A DNA stretch of 64,000 nt from Gelatoporia subvermispora B (GCA_000320605.2 KB445797.1:618474-682473); one strand, 5' to 3'. Counted from the first letter of the stretch, positions 1-13,099 are shown. Made by a program: numbers and translations. Notes: a model not told the origin generated them from the sequence alone.

Positions 1-2
1 AC

Positions 3-2880
3 TTTCTAACCACCCGTGAGCGTTCCGGGAGACACTTCATCAATCGACAGACCGGACACTATGACCTAGCAGACGGCTGCATCAGGATAATGAACTCGGA
101 GCTGCTACACTTCAACGTTAGTGGATGTCGATCATCATATCTTCCGAACTGTAAACAACGGCTACTACCGCTTCCAAAACAACTGGCGTATGCATGTCTA
201 TATTGGTCCGACCACATCGTTGCTCTGCAGGATCCGTCGGCACACTTGCAATACTTGGAAACCATATTGTTACGCAAATTCCTATTTTGGCTAGAGGTTC
301 TCAGCTCACTACAGCAATCCAACATGGTATCGATGCTGTTGATCCAAGTGCTTGACGTTCACCAGAATGTATGTCAATGGCGCTGCTTCACGCTAGTAGA
401 ATCTCACGCCACTCACCACTTTTTGCTGCCAGAAAATGACAAGGAGCTTATCCCAGTTTTTGGACGAAGCAAACAATTTCGCCGTGTCCTGCAGACTGGC
501 AATTGCGATGAGCGTGCCGCACATATATATATCCGCACTTCCGTCCGTCCATTCATCTTCGAGGATTGCAGAAGTATTTTGGCCGCAGTTCGCCAATGTG
601 CCCGTGATCACGGCAATGGGCATCACCCGGAGTCGGAACATGCTTCAGTGCATCGAAAGCGCGTCAGCGGTATCGGCAGCCGCCATATCATTAGATGGAG
701 CTCGCATTGCTTCTGGGTCGAACGACGGGGTCATCTGCATCTGGGATGTGAGGAAAGGCCAGCCACTGTTCACGCCATTCAAGGATCACGCCGAACGGAT
801 CCTCTCCATTGCATTCTCCCCAGACCGGACTCGCGTTGTGTCTAGCTCCAACAAGAACGTCATCAGTGTTTGGGACGCTAGCACGGGTCAGCCTCTGCTC
901 AAGCCTTTTGAGGGGCACACAGAATGTGTCAATTGCGTCAGATTCTCCCCAGATGGGACCCGGATTGTGTCTGCTTCGAACGACAAGACCATACGCGTTT
1001 GGAATGCGCGCACGGGCGAGGAGTTGCTCGAGCCACTTCAGGGTCATGCAAACTCGGTCACCTCCGTCGCATATTCCCCAGACGGTACCCGCATCGTGTC
1101 CGGCTCGGAGGATATGACCATATGTATCTGGGATGCGGTCGAAGGGCAGACGCTGGTCGGTCCCCTCGTGGGTCATGTTGAGTCGGTCCTCTGCGTCGCA
1201 TATTCTCCAGACGGTACACGCATTGTCTCTGGTTCGCAAGATAAGACCATACGCATCTGGGACGCGAATACAGGTCACGCGCTGGTCGGTCCACTTGAGG
1301 GTCACATCGGTTGGGTTGGCTCTGTCGCATTCTCCCAGGACGGTACGCGCGTTGTGTCTGGTTCCGCCGACGAGACCGTCCGCATCTGGGACGTAAGCAC
1401 GGGTCAGGTGCTACTCAAGCCACTCCAGGGTCACAGAAACTGGGTCAGCTCTGTCGCATTTTGCGCAGATGGGGCCCGCGTTATGTCCGGTTCATATGAC
1501 CGCACTATCCGCATCTGGGACGCGAAAACACGTCAGACAGTACTCGACCCACTTGATGGTCACACCGGCTGGATTTATTCCGTCGCATATTCCCCAGACG
1601 GTACTCGCATTGTGTCTGGCTCGGGTGATAACACCATCCGTATCTGGAACGCGAGCACGGGTCAGGCGCTACTCGATCCACTCAAGGGTCACACAGATAA
1701 CGTCAGGTCCGTAGCATTCTCTCCGGATGGGACCCGCATTGTATCTGGCTCGGACGATCATACCATCCGCATCTGGGACGCGGGTACAGGTCAGGTACTG
1801 GTCGGTCCACTGCAGGCTCACACTACATGGGTCGGCTCAGTCGCATTTTCCCCGGACGGAACCCGCATTGCGTCCGGTTTTCGCAACAAAGCCATCCGCA
1901 TCTGGGATGCTAGGACGGGTCAGGCGCTGCTTGAAGTACACAAATGTCACACCAAAGATATCACCTCCATCGCATTCTCCCCAGATGGGACCCGAATCGT
2001 ATCTGGCTCGTATGGCAACGTTGTGCGCATCTGGAACGCGAGCACGGGCCAGGCGCTGCTCAAGCTTAAGGGTCACACGAAAGCCGCCACCTCCGTTGCA
2101 TTTTCCCCGGACGGCTCTCGCATTGTGTCTGGCTCGAATGACATGACCATCCGTATTTGGGACGCGAGCACGGGTCGGGCGCTGCTCGAGCCACTTGAGG
2201 GTCATACACAAGGTATCACCTCCGTCGCGTTCTCCCCGGATGGAACCCGCATTGTGTCTGGTTCGGACGACGGGACTATCCGCATTTGGGACGCGAGCAC
2301 GGGTCGAGGGTGGCTCAAGGCAATCGAGGGTCACAAAAAATGGGTTGGTTCAGTCGCATTCTCCCCAGACGGAACCCGCATTGTGTCTGGCTCCGGTGAC
2401 AGCACTATCCGCGTGTGGTCTGCCGCGGATGACGGCGCAGGCTCAACTTTAACCCAACCCAAAATTGCATTCTCTCCAAATCCGGTCTACCATCCCTCGA
2501 TAACTGATCTATCCAAGCCACATGCCTTGGAGACTACACTGTTCTCCCGACAGCCACATTCACGTCATTCCGACTGTGCAGATCTATTGCACCAAAATCA
2601 CGACTCTTTCCCATGCGTCGATGATTCATTTGATCCTCGTTCTCTCTATGATAGAGCAAGAAACATGGATCCACGGGATGTTTTCTCTTCGAATGGCGAT
2701 GGCTGGATCATAGGTCCTCGGGGCGAGCTCGTACTCTGGGTACCTGTAGAATACCTTCCGGGATTGTGGTGGCCGCGCAACCTTCTGATTATCGGTCAGT
2801 CGAGAGTCCAGTTAAACCTGAAGAACTTTGTTCATGGCACAGAATGGACAAACTGCTACACACCACGCCGCAATTGTTGA
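3..2880 (+). CDS. NLR-type protein, C-terminal part: end of NACHT module plus 14 WD40 repeats (5' end outside window)
   Basis: Two exons, 3..368 and 433..2880, joined by a 64-nt intron (donor GTATGT at 369, acceptor CCAG at 432); the frame stays open to the left edge, so the start and the NACHT ATPase lie outside. The first about 150 residues match the helical linker that follows NACHT in agaricomycete NLRs, including SGRHFIN, the ELLHFN segment and, after the intron, PHIYISALP. Then come 14 WD40 units of about 43 residues, typically SPDGTRIVSGS...TIRIWDASTG, enough for two seven-bladed propellers. The last about 95 residues form a tail with GWIIGPRGELVLWVP and WWPRNLLIIG, also found in the pseudogene at 49.2 kb. 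In this family NACHT oligomerises and WD40 repeats are thought to sense ligands. The repeats are nearly identical to one another, the high-internal-conservation pattern seen in fungal NLRs. I am confident of the family; ligand and role are unknown. Confidence 0.9.
640..2430 (+). repeat. tandem array of about 129-bp WD40-coding units
   Basis: Fourteen head-to-tail units of about 129 bp (43 codons), similar at DNA level as well as protein level: the GACGGTACTCGCATTGTGTC and ATCCGCATCTGGGACGCGAG blocks recur with few changes. The first two or three units are the most diverged. Such arrays commonly change length by unequal exchange, so copy number may differ between strains or be collapsed by short-read assembly. 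Confidence 0.85.
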
Positions 2881-4022
2881 TCTGAACCATATGCGCTATA
2901 TTTGTACGTAGTCATGTACTATCATGTATGCTAGCTATCCCCGCACTTACTGGAGTCTTGTGAAGGAGCGTTTTCGTCCTGGCAGGCTGCCTTGAATTCA
3001 TAAGTGAGCACCACTGTCTGTTCAATCTGCTGCTACGATTCTAGACCCGTCGACGAGCTTTGCTTGACATACTCCGTGTCGCTATAAACCCGAAGTTACC
3101 ACGCTGTAATACACGAACTAGGCGCGACATACGGCCCAACTACACCACATGTACCTTGCAGGAGGAAACATAATTTGCGATGAAGTACGATATTGATGTG
3201 AATAAAGTAGGGCAATCTGGCATTGTTGTCATAGACGCAAACACGTGAGAGAAGTGGCAGGTGGTATACAAGGCGGGAATGTTGAAGATATGTGGGAGGC
3301 GCAGAGGTAGGATCTGCGTATGGTTCAGCCGTTGTCTTGTCAACGGAACAGGACGGTGGACACCAAAGATCTCAGCAGTGCATCATGGCAGTATTCAGAG
3401 TAATCACTCACGAGAGCAGAAAGAGACAGAAAGAGGGCGCGTCTCTCTACGTCGTACGTGGTCCGCACTTAGCCTCCGACGTACAGTGGATCGGTGCTCA
3501 TGATCTCACTGTCCCTGCATCCTCGGGCAACTTGATGAAGTGGCCGATCTCTTCCTCCATGGCTGAACTGATCCATGACTCCCTTCGCGAGCTGGATACT
3601 CGCTTCTGATTGTCTTTAAGAGTACTGAACGCGTACCGTCAACCATACGTTCTGTTGGTCAGAGAAAATATATTTGCTCTCTTCTCTAACGTCGCACACC
3701 CTCCTACTGCGGTCCACGCCCACCGACATATCGTATTACCCACATAAACACGATTATCGATGACGCGTATCGTGACCTATCCACCGGCTCTTTGCGCACG
3801 CCAAACCGTCAGTCAGTAAAACAGCACAATGGCCTAAAGTGCCAGATACCGAACTGTCGAGCCAAACTAACAGGTCAAACAGAAAGGACAGAGCGTGGAG
3901 GTTTGGAGAACCGTGCGCGTTGTCGCCGCGGGTGTTCGAGTGACTTTGCCGCGGTCGAGTCTGAAGCGCCTTGCTGAGCGGCAGTACTGTGGGCGTCGGA
4001 GCGCTGGACGGCACGTGCTGGT

Positions 4023-4052
4023 GGGAAATTTAGGGCAAGCTCGGGATGACGC
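4023..4052 (+). repeat. dispersed repeat, copy 1
   Basis: About 30 bp with the core AGGGCAAGCTCG, flanked by GGGAAATT and ATGACGC, shared with 6721-6750 in the same orientation. Weaker similarity (GCGTC-GAGCG) continues upstream in both copies. It may be the remnant of a dispersed element. Confidence 0.5.
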
Positions 4053-6720
4053 CACATTGCCACAACGGACACGGAGGACGCGACCATTTTCTGCGTCTGT
4101 GGTCCTGCGAGTCATTTCCGCCTTGCTGCTGTACTGGTTCTCAACGTTCCCGGTGGTTTCTCGCTGAGATGAGGAGACAGTTGCCTGCACGCGATGATAG
4201 ACAGCTACTCGCGAGGTCTCCGGGCGTCCCGTATGTACTATGTCGGCTGAGCCGCGGATAGCCCTCAACCGAATGTCTGGTAGCCCCTTTCTGGACACTG
4301 CCATCGGTCAGTCGTCCGGTCGACCGTCTAGTTCAACATCTGTGTCACCTTTGTCTGCCTCAACCCCTCGCCAAGGATGACCTTCAGCTCTACGTTATCT
4401 GGCCTAGACCGCTATGTCCCAGTGAACCCGTCTGTATCCCGCTGCTACTCCCTGGAGCCTTCCGGCAGACCTCTCACGCAATGTCCAGACTCATTGTCGA
4501 CATCAATGAGGGAAGGTTTTCGAAAGACCACGCTCTGGTTCATCTCTGTTCTTGATCAGAGAGTCAGTCTTTCCGCGAATATTACGTCCATGACGTCGTG
4601 GTGGTTCCCGTACTTGCTGGCTCCGTTGTATCTTGCTCATGACCGGCTACGCGATTGTTCTCAATCTCTTGCTTCTAAACGGTCGTTACAAGGATGGTAG
4701 CTCGCCCACACTTTCTCCTGCTCTGAGCCCGTTCTCTTCCGCTGGTCGAATGAACGTCTGTTTTCTGATTCCTTGGCAATCCCTGTCTGCTTTCTTGTCG
4801 GATTGGCGCACGGTGGTGATGTCAAGCTCTATTCCCATGCCCCGAAGAATGCCTGCACCTTATGCTGCGACAGCGATATTCAGCTGCTTACGTGTGAAAT
4901 CCACCGTCGTCAACCGGATTTGGATGCGTTAACAGGCTCTTTGTCCACTTTCCAGGCGCTCTTGGCGTAGCCGTGCCATTCTATGCTAGACCCAACAAGT
5001 TTGATAGTCGACCTCACAGACCCTCATCGCTGGGTCACAGTCTTAAGTGTGCATTCGAATCTGTCCGCCGTCGTCCAATAGGTCCTTGCGAAGATGCATG
5101 CATACTTGGACAGTCGTGATGCCGTAGACTCGCGATGTAGACAAATAGCTGCACCCATATGTACCGCCGTTCGAGTTAATCTCAATCTGTGAGACTAATA
5201 ATTTCCCGATCCACCGCATACCTTACCATTCAGCCTCATTCCCAACTTTGTTCGGCCGCATCTGTTTGCAACGGGATTCCCTTGCAGATATCGCTACTGT
5301 TTTGTGTTACAGGCGTCAATTTACCGGATTGTGATAGTATACAGTGCTGGACGGGCGTACAATGAACTGCGTTTCCTCCGCTCGGTTTGCGCATGAGCAT
5401 CGAGTCCCAAGCCCCGGTATTCTCGACCGCTTGTGCGTGTTCTGCTCAGTGCGGAGCAGACGCGGCATTGGTGGTTAGCAAACGGAATTAGTGTAGTGGG
5501 TGCTGGACCGTTGCTGGGACGGAGTGAGTGGGCCGTAGCATATAATACAGTCGGCAAGGGAGCACTGCGCATACGACGCAGTACAGTACGACCGGCTCTG
5601 CCAAGGGCATTTTTCAGCCGCACAAGCGCCTTGATCGTTTGCTTCGATCACGATTCACGATCTCACCGGTATGCATGAGCGCTGGGTCGTGCGTCTGTCA
5701 TCACCAGTACTCTCGTGCTCTCCTCGTACATGTCTATTCTAGACGCCCTGCATGTAGCCTCGTCATCTTTCATTATCTGGTGTCCTCAAGGAGCCTCTCC
5801 CGAAGTAGGACCATCTGAGCAGTACGTACAACGCCTTCGCAACCAGTCATGTCTTTGTGAAATTCATTCGAAGCAAACCTTGCTAGCACCTTGTTCTTCA
5901 GGTCGCCCTGAGGTTTGGCGGGAGTTGTGATTATCACTAACCAATTAATGCTGAGGAAACATACAGGTCACGGCGGCGGGGAAGTCGAGGTAGATTCGTT
6001 CCAAATGCGCGCTCCGCACCGCCTGGATCTCCATCAACGACTTCAAGGGGCTCAAGGCTACGACTGCGAGCATCTATGGCGCCTGCTGGGAATGTAAATG
6101 TCTTGTATGTGTTTATTCGTTCCTGCCAGGAGCTGATGAACGAGCTTTCCCAAGATCTCTGTAGCGTCTCCTACAGGGTTTCCTAGGGATTCATCGACGC
6201 TCAATGTACTGAAGGACACCACGGTCAACATGTTCAAATAGTCGGACGTCAGCACCACGAGAGCTGAGCGCTTTGTCTAGGGCTATATCATACGTATCAT
6301 TGTGCTGTCGCGATGATGTACTACCGATTATCTTTGCAGACGCAGGGCTTGAACTTCATGGGAATTGGCCTTGGGATCAAGACCATTTACAGACTTCCAT
6401 TGACAATCCAAGACGGAGAGCCTGGTCATCAGCTCACCGTACGTTCCTGTGTCTCTAAGTCGTCCGCTTTCCGCACTGACCCCAACGTGCAGTAGATCAG
6501 CACGATCTGGAAAGCTAACCAGTTGAAGCACTACCTGATTGTGTGGACCTCTCGATATACTTCTGTCGGCACAGTGACTATCTGTGCAAAACGAATTACG
6601 CGTGGACCGACCGGGAATAAGTGGGGAACGACGTTCGATGCGTCGAAATGAGGTTCGGGAGCTCATGCGGATGGCGTCAGAGCGTCGAGAGCACTCAAAC
6701 CTGCGCCGGATCGCGCAGCC

Positions 6721-6750
6721 GGGAAATTCAGGGCAAGCTCGAATGACGCA
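6721..6750 (+). repeat. dispersed repeat, copy 2
   Basis: Second copy of the 30-bp motif at 4023-4052, differing by one substitution and a short indel within the core. Confidence 0.5.
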
Positions 6751-7416
6751 TTCGCGCATGCACCCGACGCAAGGCGTCTTCTCGCACCGCCTGGTCGAGA
6801 CCTGTTCCCCTCATTCTGTTTTTTGTATGTATGCGCGGTTTGCGGTACTGTTGCTGTCTGCCACACCCCCTTGGTCGCTTTCTCTGCGGCCTGGTACTCG
6901 ATAGCACAGCCGAGCTCTATCTCCGCACCCGATGGATATCTGCTCATGACACTGCAAGAAGTCTTCAGGTCTCTCGGCGATGCCACAGGCCCTGAAGGCC
7001 TCAGTTAATGAAGGAGGACCGTCGTCGCGCTCAGCGTTATCCCCGATGAGGCGCATGCTACCTCCCAGGGTCAACATGCTAGCAATCCGGAACGAGTCTA
7101 TGGACACGAAGCTTGGATCGAGTCCGGGACAGGTGCATCTTTTGTAGAGAGCTTGGGTTATTCCTGCTGACGCCGTGTACGCGGACTCATGGTGCTTGTC
7201 GTAATCATTACCAGCCTAAGAGGTATTGGATAATTTTCTGACTAACGCGAGCGATGCTGTGAAGAGCTGTTCCGACTCGAGGCAGGATTCCTCTCGAACA
7301 ATGTGAGCCCCCCAAAAAAATATCAATCGTAGCTCCATGATAGACCTTTTCCGTCCCACGTGCTCGCGATACATGGTAGCCACGCGACTCCCATCATCTA
7401 ATGTCCTAGTCCATTC

Positions 7417-8663
7417 CTACTCAGACCTTGGCTTCCCTTCTGATCTAACCTTCGCAGGCTGTCCCGCTGTACCATCACCATGCGCAACGAGTATCTCCAC
7501 CGTCTCCCATACACGGCCTTGGAGGTGGCACACCGCAACTTGGACTATTCCGCGTCTCCGAAGTACAGGAAACGGAAGCGGCTCCGTACGAAACATCTCA
7601 AGCATTGCTTCATTGGGGTTCAACAGTTGAACAGTGACGTCGCAAGCCCCGACCATGACGAGAAAGGTGTCAAGAAGATCCACCGACTCACGACACATGT
7701 GCGCTGGAAGTCGGACATCAGTGTCGCTGGTAATGCGCATGTGTGCTGCGCGACTACAGTGACGAGGTGAGCATCTCATGGGCTGTTTATGTGTAGATCG
7801 GTGCACTAACCCATTGCCATGGTTGTCCAGCTTGAGCATGATGCAGGCACCCCATACGTTCTCCCGTGAGTCAACCTGCTCGGTATAGAAGATAAGGTCT
7901 TGGATGCTCTGCATGACCGACGGCAGTGTCAGCAGCTCCCGGTGCATCAATAACCTTTTGGGGTTGTTGGCACATATCTAGCCGTGTGGTTCCAGGGTGA
8001 GCGCATGATAGGTGGTCCCAAATCCAAATCAATCTAACGTACAATGATTCGGCATAAACTCAGATTCTTAGTAAATGGCTCGCGAGCCAGATCATGACCT
8101 TGTTCCCTCACCCACGATACTTCCAAGGCCTCTAGGGCTTCAAGACTTGGGAACGCGCATACAACGCGCACAAAGTCCTGGAAACTCCAAAATTGGACAC
8201 GACGGAGGCCCAGCCGCCTCAAGCTCCGGAAGCGGCCTACGGCAGCGAGAAGAGGATGTCGTCGAGGTCCGATTACAACCTCGCTCAGAACTAATCCGTG
8301 GATCCCATGAAGCTTGCCTGCGTATTCATAGAGAAACCTGCAGACCCACTCGGTGCGATCGATGTCGACTGTTTCCAGGACCGAGGCGGTGAGAGGCCGT
8401 TGAATGATGTAGTGACGCGGCATGGTGCCATCGTATACGAAACGTCTTTGAAACTTGTGCATGACCCTGATTGCGTGAGTAGCCATAGCTTTGCATGTTA
8501 AGCCAAATGCGCGGAATGTTTCCCTGTCTTCAATATGATCGAATACGGTTTCCCATAATTCAAGAGGTAATCGTGGGAGCAGCGTCACGTTGACTCTGTC
8601 CATTTGGCTGCATGTGACGCGATGGAGTGGGCACACAATTAGCAAGTATAAGTTGATGCACAC
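7417..8663 (-). CDS. F-box protein (exon boundaries approximate)
   Basis: The first exon region, read from 8663 or from the better start at 8603 (MDRVNV), has an F-box near its N-terminus: LPRLPLELWETVFDHI followed by FRAFGLTCKAM. Next come leucine-rich segments such as RSLRRLGLRRVQF and FPSLEALEAL, typical of basidiomycete F-box proteins. The same strand stays protein-like at 7417-7950, with an apparent intron near 7768-7824 (GTTAGT..GTAG), so that region is probably later exons of the same gene. F-box proteins link substrates to the SCF ubiquitin ligase through Skp1. The substrate cannot be told. The C-terminal end is uncertain because an exon join near 8034 is needed, and decay cannot be excluded. 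Confidence 0.6.
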
Positions 8664-10579
8664 GCACAGGACTCACTAGGGCAGATACACTATTTCTACG
8701 TCGTCATCAGAGTCATCATCGAGAATAGATGTATCGTTGGCTTGCATCATTATGCCCAAATCCTCCTGAGCTGTAGACACCAGTCGAGATATCTGATCAA
8801 AACTTTATCGGCATCTGCAGCCAACGATACAGACCTGGAGAGGATTGGAGGCTGTACGCTCCTCAGTGATAAGTATTATACTGTTCAGATCGCTTGTTCC
8901 ACCACGGTGAGCGCGAATAGAGGGCGTTCAGAGCCAGAACAGACTGGCGCGAATCCAATTGATGGATCTATGTCCAGACGAGATGTGAAGTGCAGGGTGA
9001 ACAGAAGCCAAGAGGTGTCGGAGACATGAGGAAGCCTAAAGGACTCGACGTGATATATGTACACGTGATGCGCAAGTCATATTCACGGACTCCGGGCTAT
9101 CACAGTGGCCACCGTCAGCCCGGGTAGCGTATATGAGAGCCAGGCACTTGTAAGTCCTTTCAGGAAACATCTCTCACCCGGGTCAGTTCACGGAGCACCC
9201 TAAAGTTGCAATTCCCGACATGAGACCAGTCACTTAAGTCGTCGCTGATGCACCTCAACGTGAGGGGCTCAATGACTATGTCTGTTGCTGCAGACATTGT
9301 TGTGTGTCAATAGTCGACGGTCCACGCTACTACAGCCATTGCTGTAAACGGGCTTCGATGTCCTTTAGTACGAGCCTCTAGGGTACACATTCAACACGGA
9401 ACTTCAGCGATACATAGCGGAGAACGGAGTGCTACTCTAATCGAAAGTCGTGCTGAAGTCAGTGAATGTCCCATGCAGAGTATGAGCTACATGCTAAGGT
9501 GAATAGCTGAACAAACAAACCGACTCCATGAGCCGGGAGATGATGAGCAAAGGGGCAGTCCTCACTCGGACCGGGTCATTTTGGAGCACTGCCTCAACGC
9601 TGCTTTAATACACGGCCGTCCCCCCAAATACATTGCGGCACATTCATTTCGTTGTATTGCACTATGATGTGTACCCAAGTTGCCCTGGGCAAGTCTAGCT
9701 CAGAACCGCTTAGGTTACCGAAAACGAAACGTGCGTCAGTGATGCAGGTCATAAGCAACGGTTGAAGACCTATCAAGACTGAGTGTGATTGCTCGAGAAA
9801 AGAGAAAAGTGCTGATCTTTGCTGTCTGATGTCACTCAATGCGTGGCCTGTCCCCCCGTAAGCTCCTCGATTCACTCCACCCGTCTGAGGACTCGTCTGA
9901 AGCTCACATAATCACGAGCGCGCTTTGTTGGACATGTGTGGTGCCAAGGGTGCGCACCACAAGCTGGGGAGGGCCTGAGCAACACATCGCGGGACATCGG
10001 CCGTACGCATGAGGGACATGAGCTTTTGGTCCATCTCGTCGCGCTGAGGAACTGATCAACATCACCGCAGGCCCTATGTATGGTGAATTATCATATGGCA
10101 CGCATGCTCGGTGAGAGTCATCAGTATGGTTGTTTGAGGGACAATGTTGTCGGTATGACAAGTTAATAATTTTAAACCCCTACCCTGAACGAAGTATGTC
10201 TTGGGGCCGGTCATTGTCCAATCATGCAATATTCTCAACGAATGGATAGTCCTTGTTTCCACGTAGATGGGTGCTTTGTCGGCGCATTGTTGTATATCGC
10301 CTCACGACCCGTCGCGAGGCACTGGGTCCCTCGAGACTTCGCTGGGTGGTTCTAGAACGGTTTCCAGAATTTCTGCCGATACAGGTGGTTAAGTGTCGAC
10401 TACCGACTGCAATTCGGCATTAAGCCGTATACATGTGCGGAGCTGTGCCAGGGATTCAAAACTATACGAATGGCGAGTATGAGTGAGACTAGCGTGCCTC
10501 TTTGCTTATATGTAGCATTGACTTCGTTGGACATGTTGAAGCTGTGTCCGGTGTTATCTACGCCATCCATGCTCAGGAG
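8664..10579. other. intergenic stretch
   Basis: No gene supported. A 93-codon open frame at 9594-9875 (-) has no recognisable domain or splice context. No repeat or tRNA-like structure was seen. Confidence 0.5.
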
Positions 10580-11701
10580 TTATTTGAGGAGATGCAACAG
10601 GGTCGGAGAGCCAATTTCTTGCTCGAAATTGTCGGGCGTTGGATTGAATAGAATGTGATTATGGCCTGTGTATGGTAATAGATCATTGGGATAGTTGAGA
10701 TGATCTAATACGTTTGGGACAGTAGAAGCGTCGGTGTCGGACGCCACGGTCTTGTGCTGATCGTTGAGAGCATGTCTGAATTCGTTCCAGTCGCCAACGT
10801 GAGTCATGCCGGGGCATGAGGTAGGTTGTATGGCAGGATGTAAAATTGTCGAAATAAGATGCGTTCGCACTGCATCTACCGCGGGGGCCATAAACTTCGG
10901 GCGCTCGAGAATCGGGATATACACTGGAGGTAATCGAGCTATAGGCATCACGATGGGAAGAACGCGGGTCTAGTCTGTAGTCGCAGATTCAACATGACAA
11001 CATCATGGGTGGCACCAGAGCGTACCTATCCTGCCAATTGCAGCAACATCTTGACGGTGACATTTCAAGCTAGAGAGTATGCTTTGCGTCAGCGACGATG
11101 GCGCTGACGAAGGCAGTAAAATGCCGGGGGGTGTAGGGTATGACGATATAGTACAGTCTGTGCTCGGATGCGACCAGTACGGGATTGGGGGAGGTTTCGA
11201 CTGATCGGGCAGCGCAGGAACGGGCAGGACCAATTCCGGGCCATGTCGCTGACTACCATATAAAGCGTGGCCAGAGGCGAGACCTTGCGCACTTGCATGC
11301 TGCGTTGCAAACCCAAACGGCTTCTCATCCATTTGAGATACAGCTGCTAGGCTGAGCGGTTCAGGAACGGGCAGATGAACGGGCTGAGGAGCGATTGCAT
11401 GTCCTATAGTCGGAGTGTCTGCATCGACGGTTGTCACAGACGCCGTTGGGTAGGAATCTGCCTGAGTAGGACCCGGGGAGTTGAAGTCGAGCAGAGTGTC
11501 GTATGCTTGGGGCGGCGCCGAGTCTCGTGCAAACATGCCGCATTGTCCCCATATCAACTGCCAAGAGACGGTCAGTCCCCGGCAAATTCTTCAGAAGATC
11601 GAACTCACGAAACCCCCAAGACCTTCCAAAACTCTTAGGCAGCTTCTTCGGCCGGCTACCACCACCATCCTCGACGGCATTACGTCTTCGCTTTTAGCCA
11701 T
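10580..11701 (-). pseudogene. decayed paralog of the gene at 41810-43047
   Basis: Aligns in order with the intact gene at 41.8-43.0 kb. Candidate ATG is at 11701, then a lysine/arginine-rich stretch (KRRRN, RPKKLPK), a 51-nt intron (11608..11558, GTGAGT..GCAG), then IWGQCGMFARDSA against IWGQRGMFAQDSA in the partner. A proline-rich part with PPPIPYWS (partner PPPIPHWS) follows, then a segment starting at about 10950. Two lesions suggest decay: the start ATG is one base out of frame with the basic stretch (a run of four A where five would restore it), and a TAG stands in frame at about 10972 just after the second intron. The acidic tail of the partner was not found. Either lesion could be an assembly error. 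Confidence 0.6.
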
Positions 11702-12165
11702 GCGGACAAGGAAGCTACAGGAGGTCGAGCGAAGGCGTCGGAGATGTCGTATGTTGTCGCTCAGGGATTTTCGGTGGGCCGACTCAGCTCCTTCGCGTCC
11801 TCTCAGCCTGCCTGCAGCGCCGCTCGCCATTTGAACACTCTCATCTGAAACCAACATATTCAAATCCTATCTATGCGCTCTATATGGTGCAGGAGGGAGG
11901 TGCTGGAATGTATGGAGGAATAAAGCATCCGGCCACAGTACGCCGGCAGTACAGGTGATCGAGCAGGTCGGGCATCTGTCCAACCTGAAGTGCGCAGGCA
12001 TGCCCGGAAGTGGCGTAATGACATGGCGCATCTTCCCAAATAAAGGGCGGCGGCGGGAGTCGGAATACCAACGATACGAGATGCTCTGTCAGAATTTGGC
12101 AAGTGTCGGGCAGAGCAGCACAGGTCTAGCAATCAGAATCCGAGAAGTCCCGAGGATTACAGTAT
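10580..12165 (-). repeat. segmental duplication, copy A (partner 41330-43047, opposite orientation)
   Basis: DNA similarity to 41.33-43.0 kb covers the pseudogene and about 460 bp upstream of it. Shared blocks include TTGCTAGACCTGTGCTG against CTGCTAGACCTGTGCTG, CTCGATCACCTGTACTGCCG, and ATATGTTGGTTTCAGATGAG. The block order is the same in both loci, which points to duplication of a unit rather than chance similarity. Confidence 0.75.
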
Positions 12166-12439
12166 ATGGCAAGTCGGCCTCCGTGCTTCCCCCCGCTGCA
12201 TCATACTATTATGAGGCTGCCTCAGACACTACGGGGCGGAGCAGCATAGCGTTTAGACATCAGCTGTATCCATGCGGTGAACAATTTGCCAGTTCTGCTG
12301 ACAGACTTCGCACGGCGCTCATGGGGAGGTTCCCCAAGTCATAGAGCACATGTAGCACACTCTGTCTCGGCCCCACCGGAATGTATCTGTACAGGGCAAC
12401 CATGGTCAATTCTGCATTATCATCGAGCGAAACCTACGT

Positions 12440-12447
12440 GGTTCTGG
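12440..12447 (+). repeat. target-site duplication, left (GGTTCTGG)
   Basis: Eight bases GGTTCTGG directly before the terminal inverted repeat, repeated exactly at 13100-13107. Confidence 0.8.
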
Positions 12448-13099
12448 TAGGGTTCCGTAAGAAATTCCGCGGGGCGTAAGTAATTAAATGTAAGTAATAG
12501 GGCACCCCGACCTATTTTTTACATGGTGTAACTAACGTAACTTACAATATGTCACATGACGGCAAAACATCACGTGCAGGCGTAAAAAAAACAGCGTAAG
12601 AAAGTGTAAGAAACAGAAAAAAACCAGTCGAAATTGTCTAGACATCAAACTCCCCGCAGACGTTCCCATTTTCATCAAGACTGCCCACCTCTACTGACAT
12701 GGCCGCAGCGTGTTTGTCCAACGGCTTCGTATTGACCTCGCTTTGGAGCTTGTCCAGAGGGACCTTTGTAGGCGCTAGCGTGCCTGTCAGGAAACGTTGA
12801 AGGCTACGGCCTCAGACTGCAGGTTCTGACGTCGGCTCATGGACTGGAGGTGACTTGAGTGCGAGAAATGACGCTACAGACGAATATGAAGCTAATGGCA
12901 GAGGCACCCGTGGGCTTAACACTGAACCTCGCGATCCACGCAACGCCCAAGCGCCTGGAGGGTCTGTCTACCGGAACATAATATTTTACATTTTCCGACA
13001 CCCCCTTTCAAGGGTCGGTGTAAGAAAGTGTAAGTTACCTATTACTTACATGTAAGTTACATGGGTGTAAAATACACACCCATTTCATACGGTACCCTA
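12448..13099. mobile_element. hAT-like miniature inverted-repeat element (652 bp)
   Basis: The ends are inverted repeats: TAGGGTTCCGTAAGAAAT on the left and, in reverse complement, TAGGGTACCGTATGAAAT on the right (2 mismatches in 18). They are flanked by a perfect 8-bp direct repeat, GGTTCTGG. An 8-bp target duplication together with TAGGG-type ends is characteristic of the hAT superfamily. Subterminal DNA is rich in GTAAGTAATAG and GTGTAAG motifs in both orientations, plausible transposase binding sites. No transposase is encoded, so the element depends on a partner in trans. The intact duplication and well-matched ends suggest fairly recent insertion. Confidence 0.85.

Larger units (their letters stand above)
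2881..7416. other. gene-poor stretch, no gene assigned
   Basis: No confident gene in 4.5 kb. Short open frames exist at 3292-3609 (+), 4377-4970 (+) and 6811-7107 (-), but none shows a domain I know or a chain of exons with good splice sites. The stretches around 4440-4970 (+) and 6950-7110 (-) have protein-like composition broken by stops and may be decayed exons. The only structure I can point to is a short repeat pair (4023-4052 and 6721-6750). Confidence 0.5.

Noticed and set aside
691..2334. Long repetitive open frames antisense to, and in other frames of, the WD40 array
   Set aside because: Artefact of the tandem coding repeats; all follow the 129-bp period.
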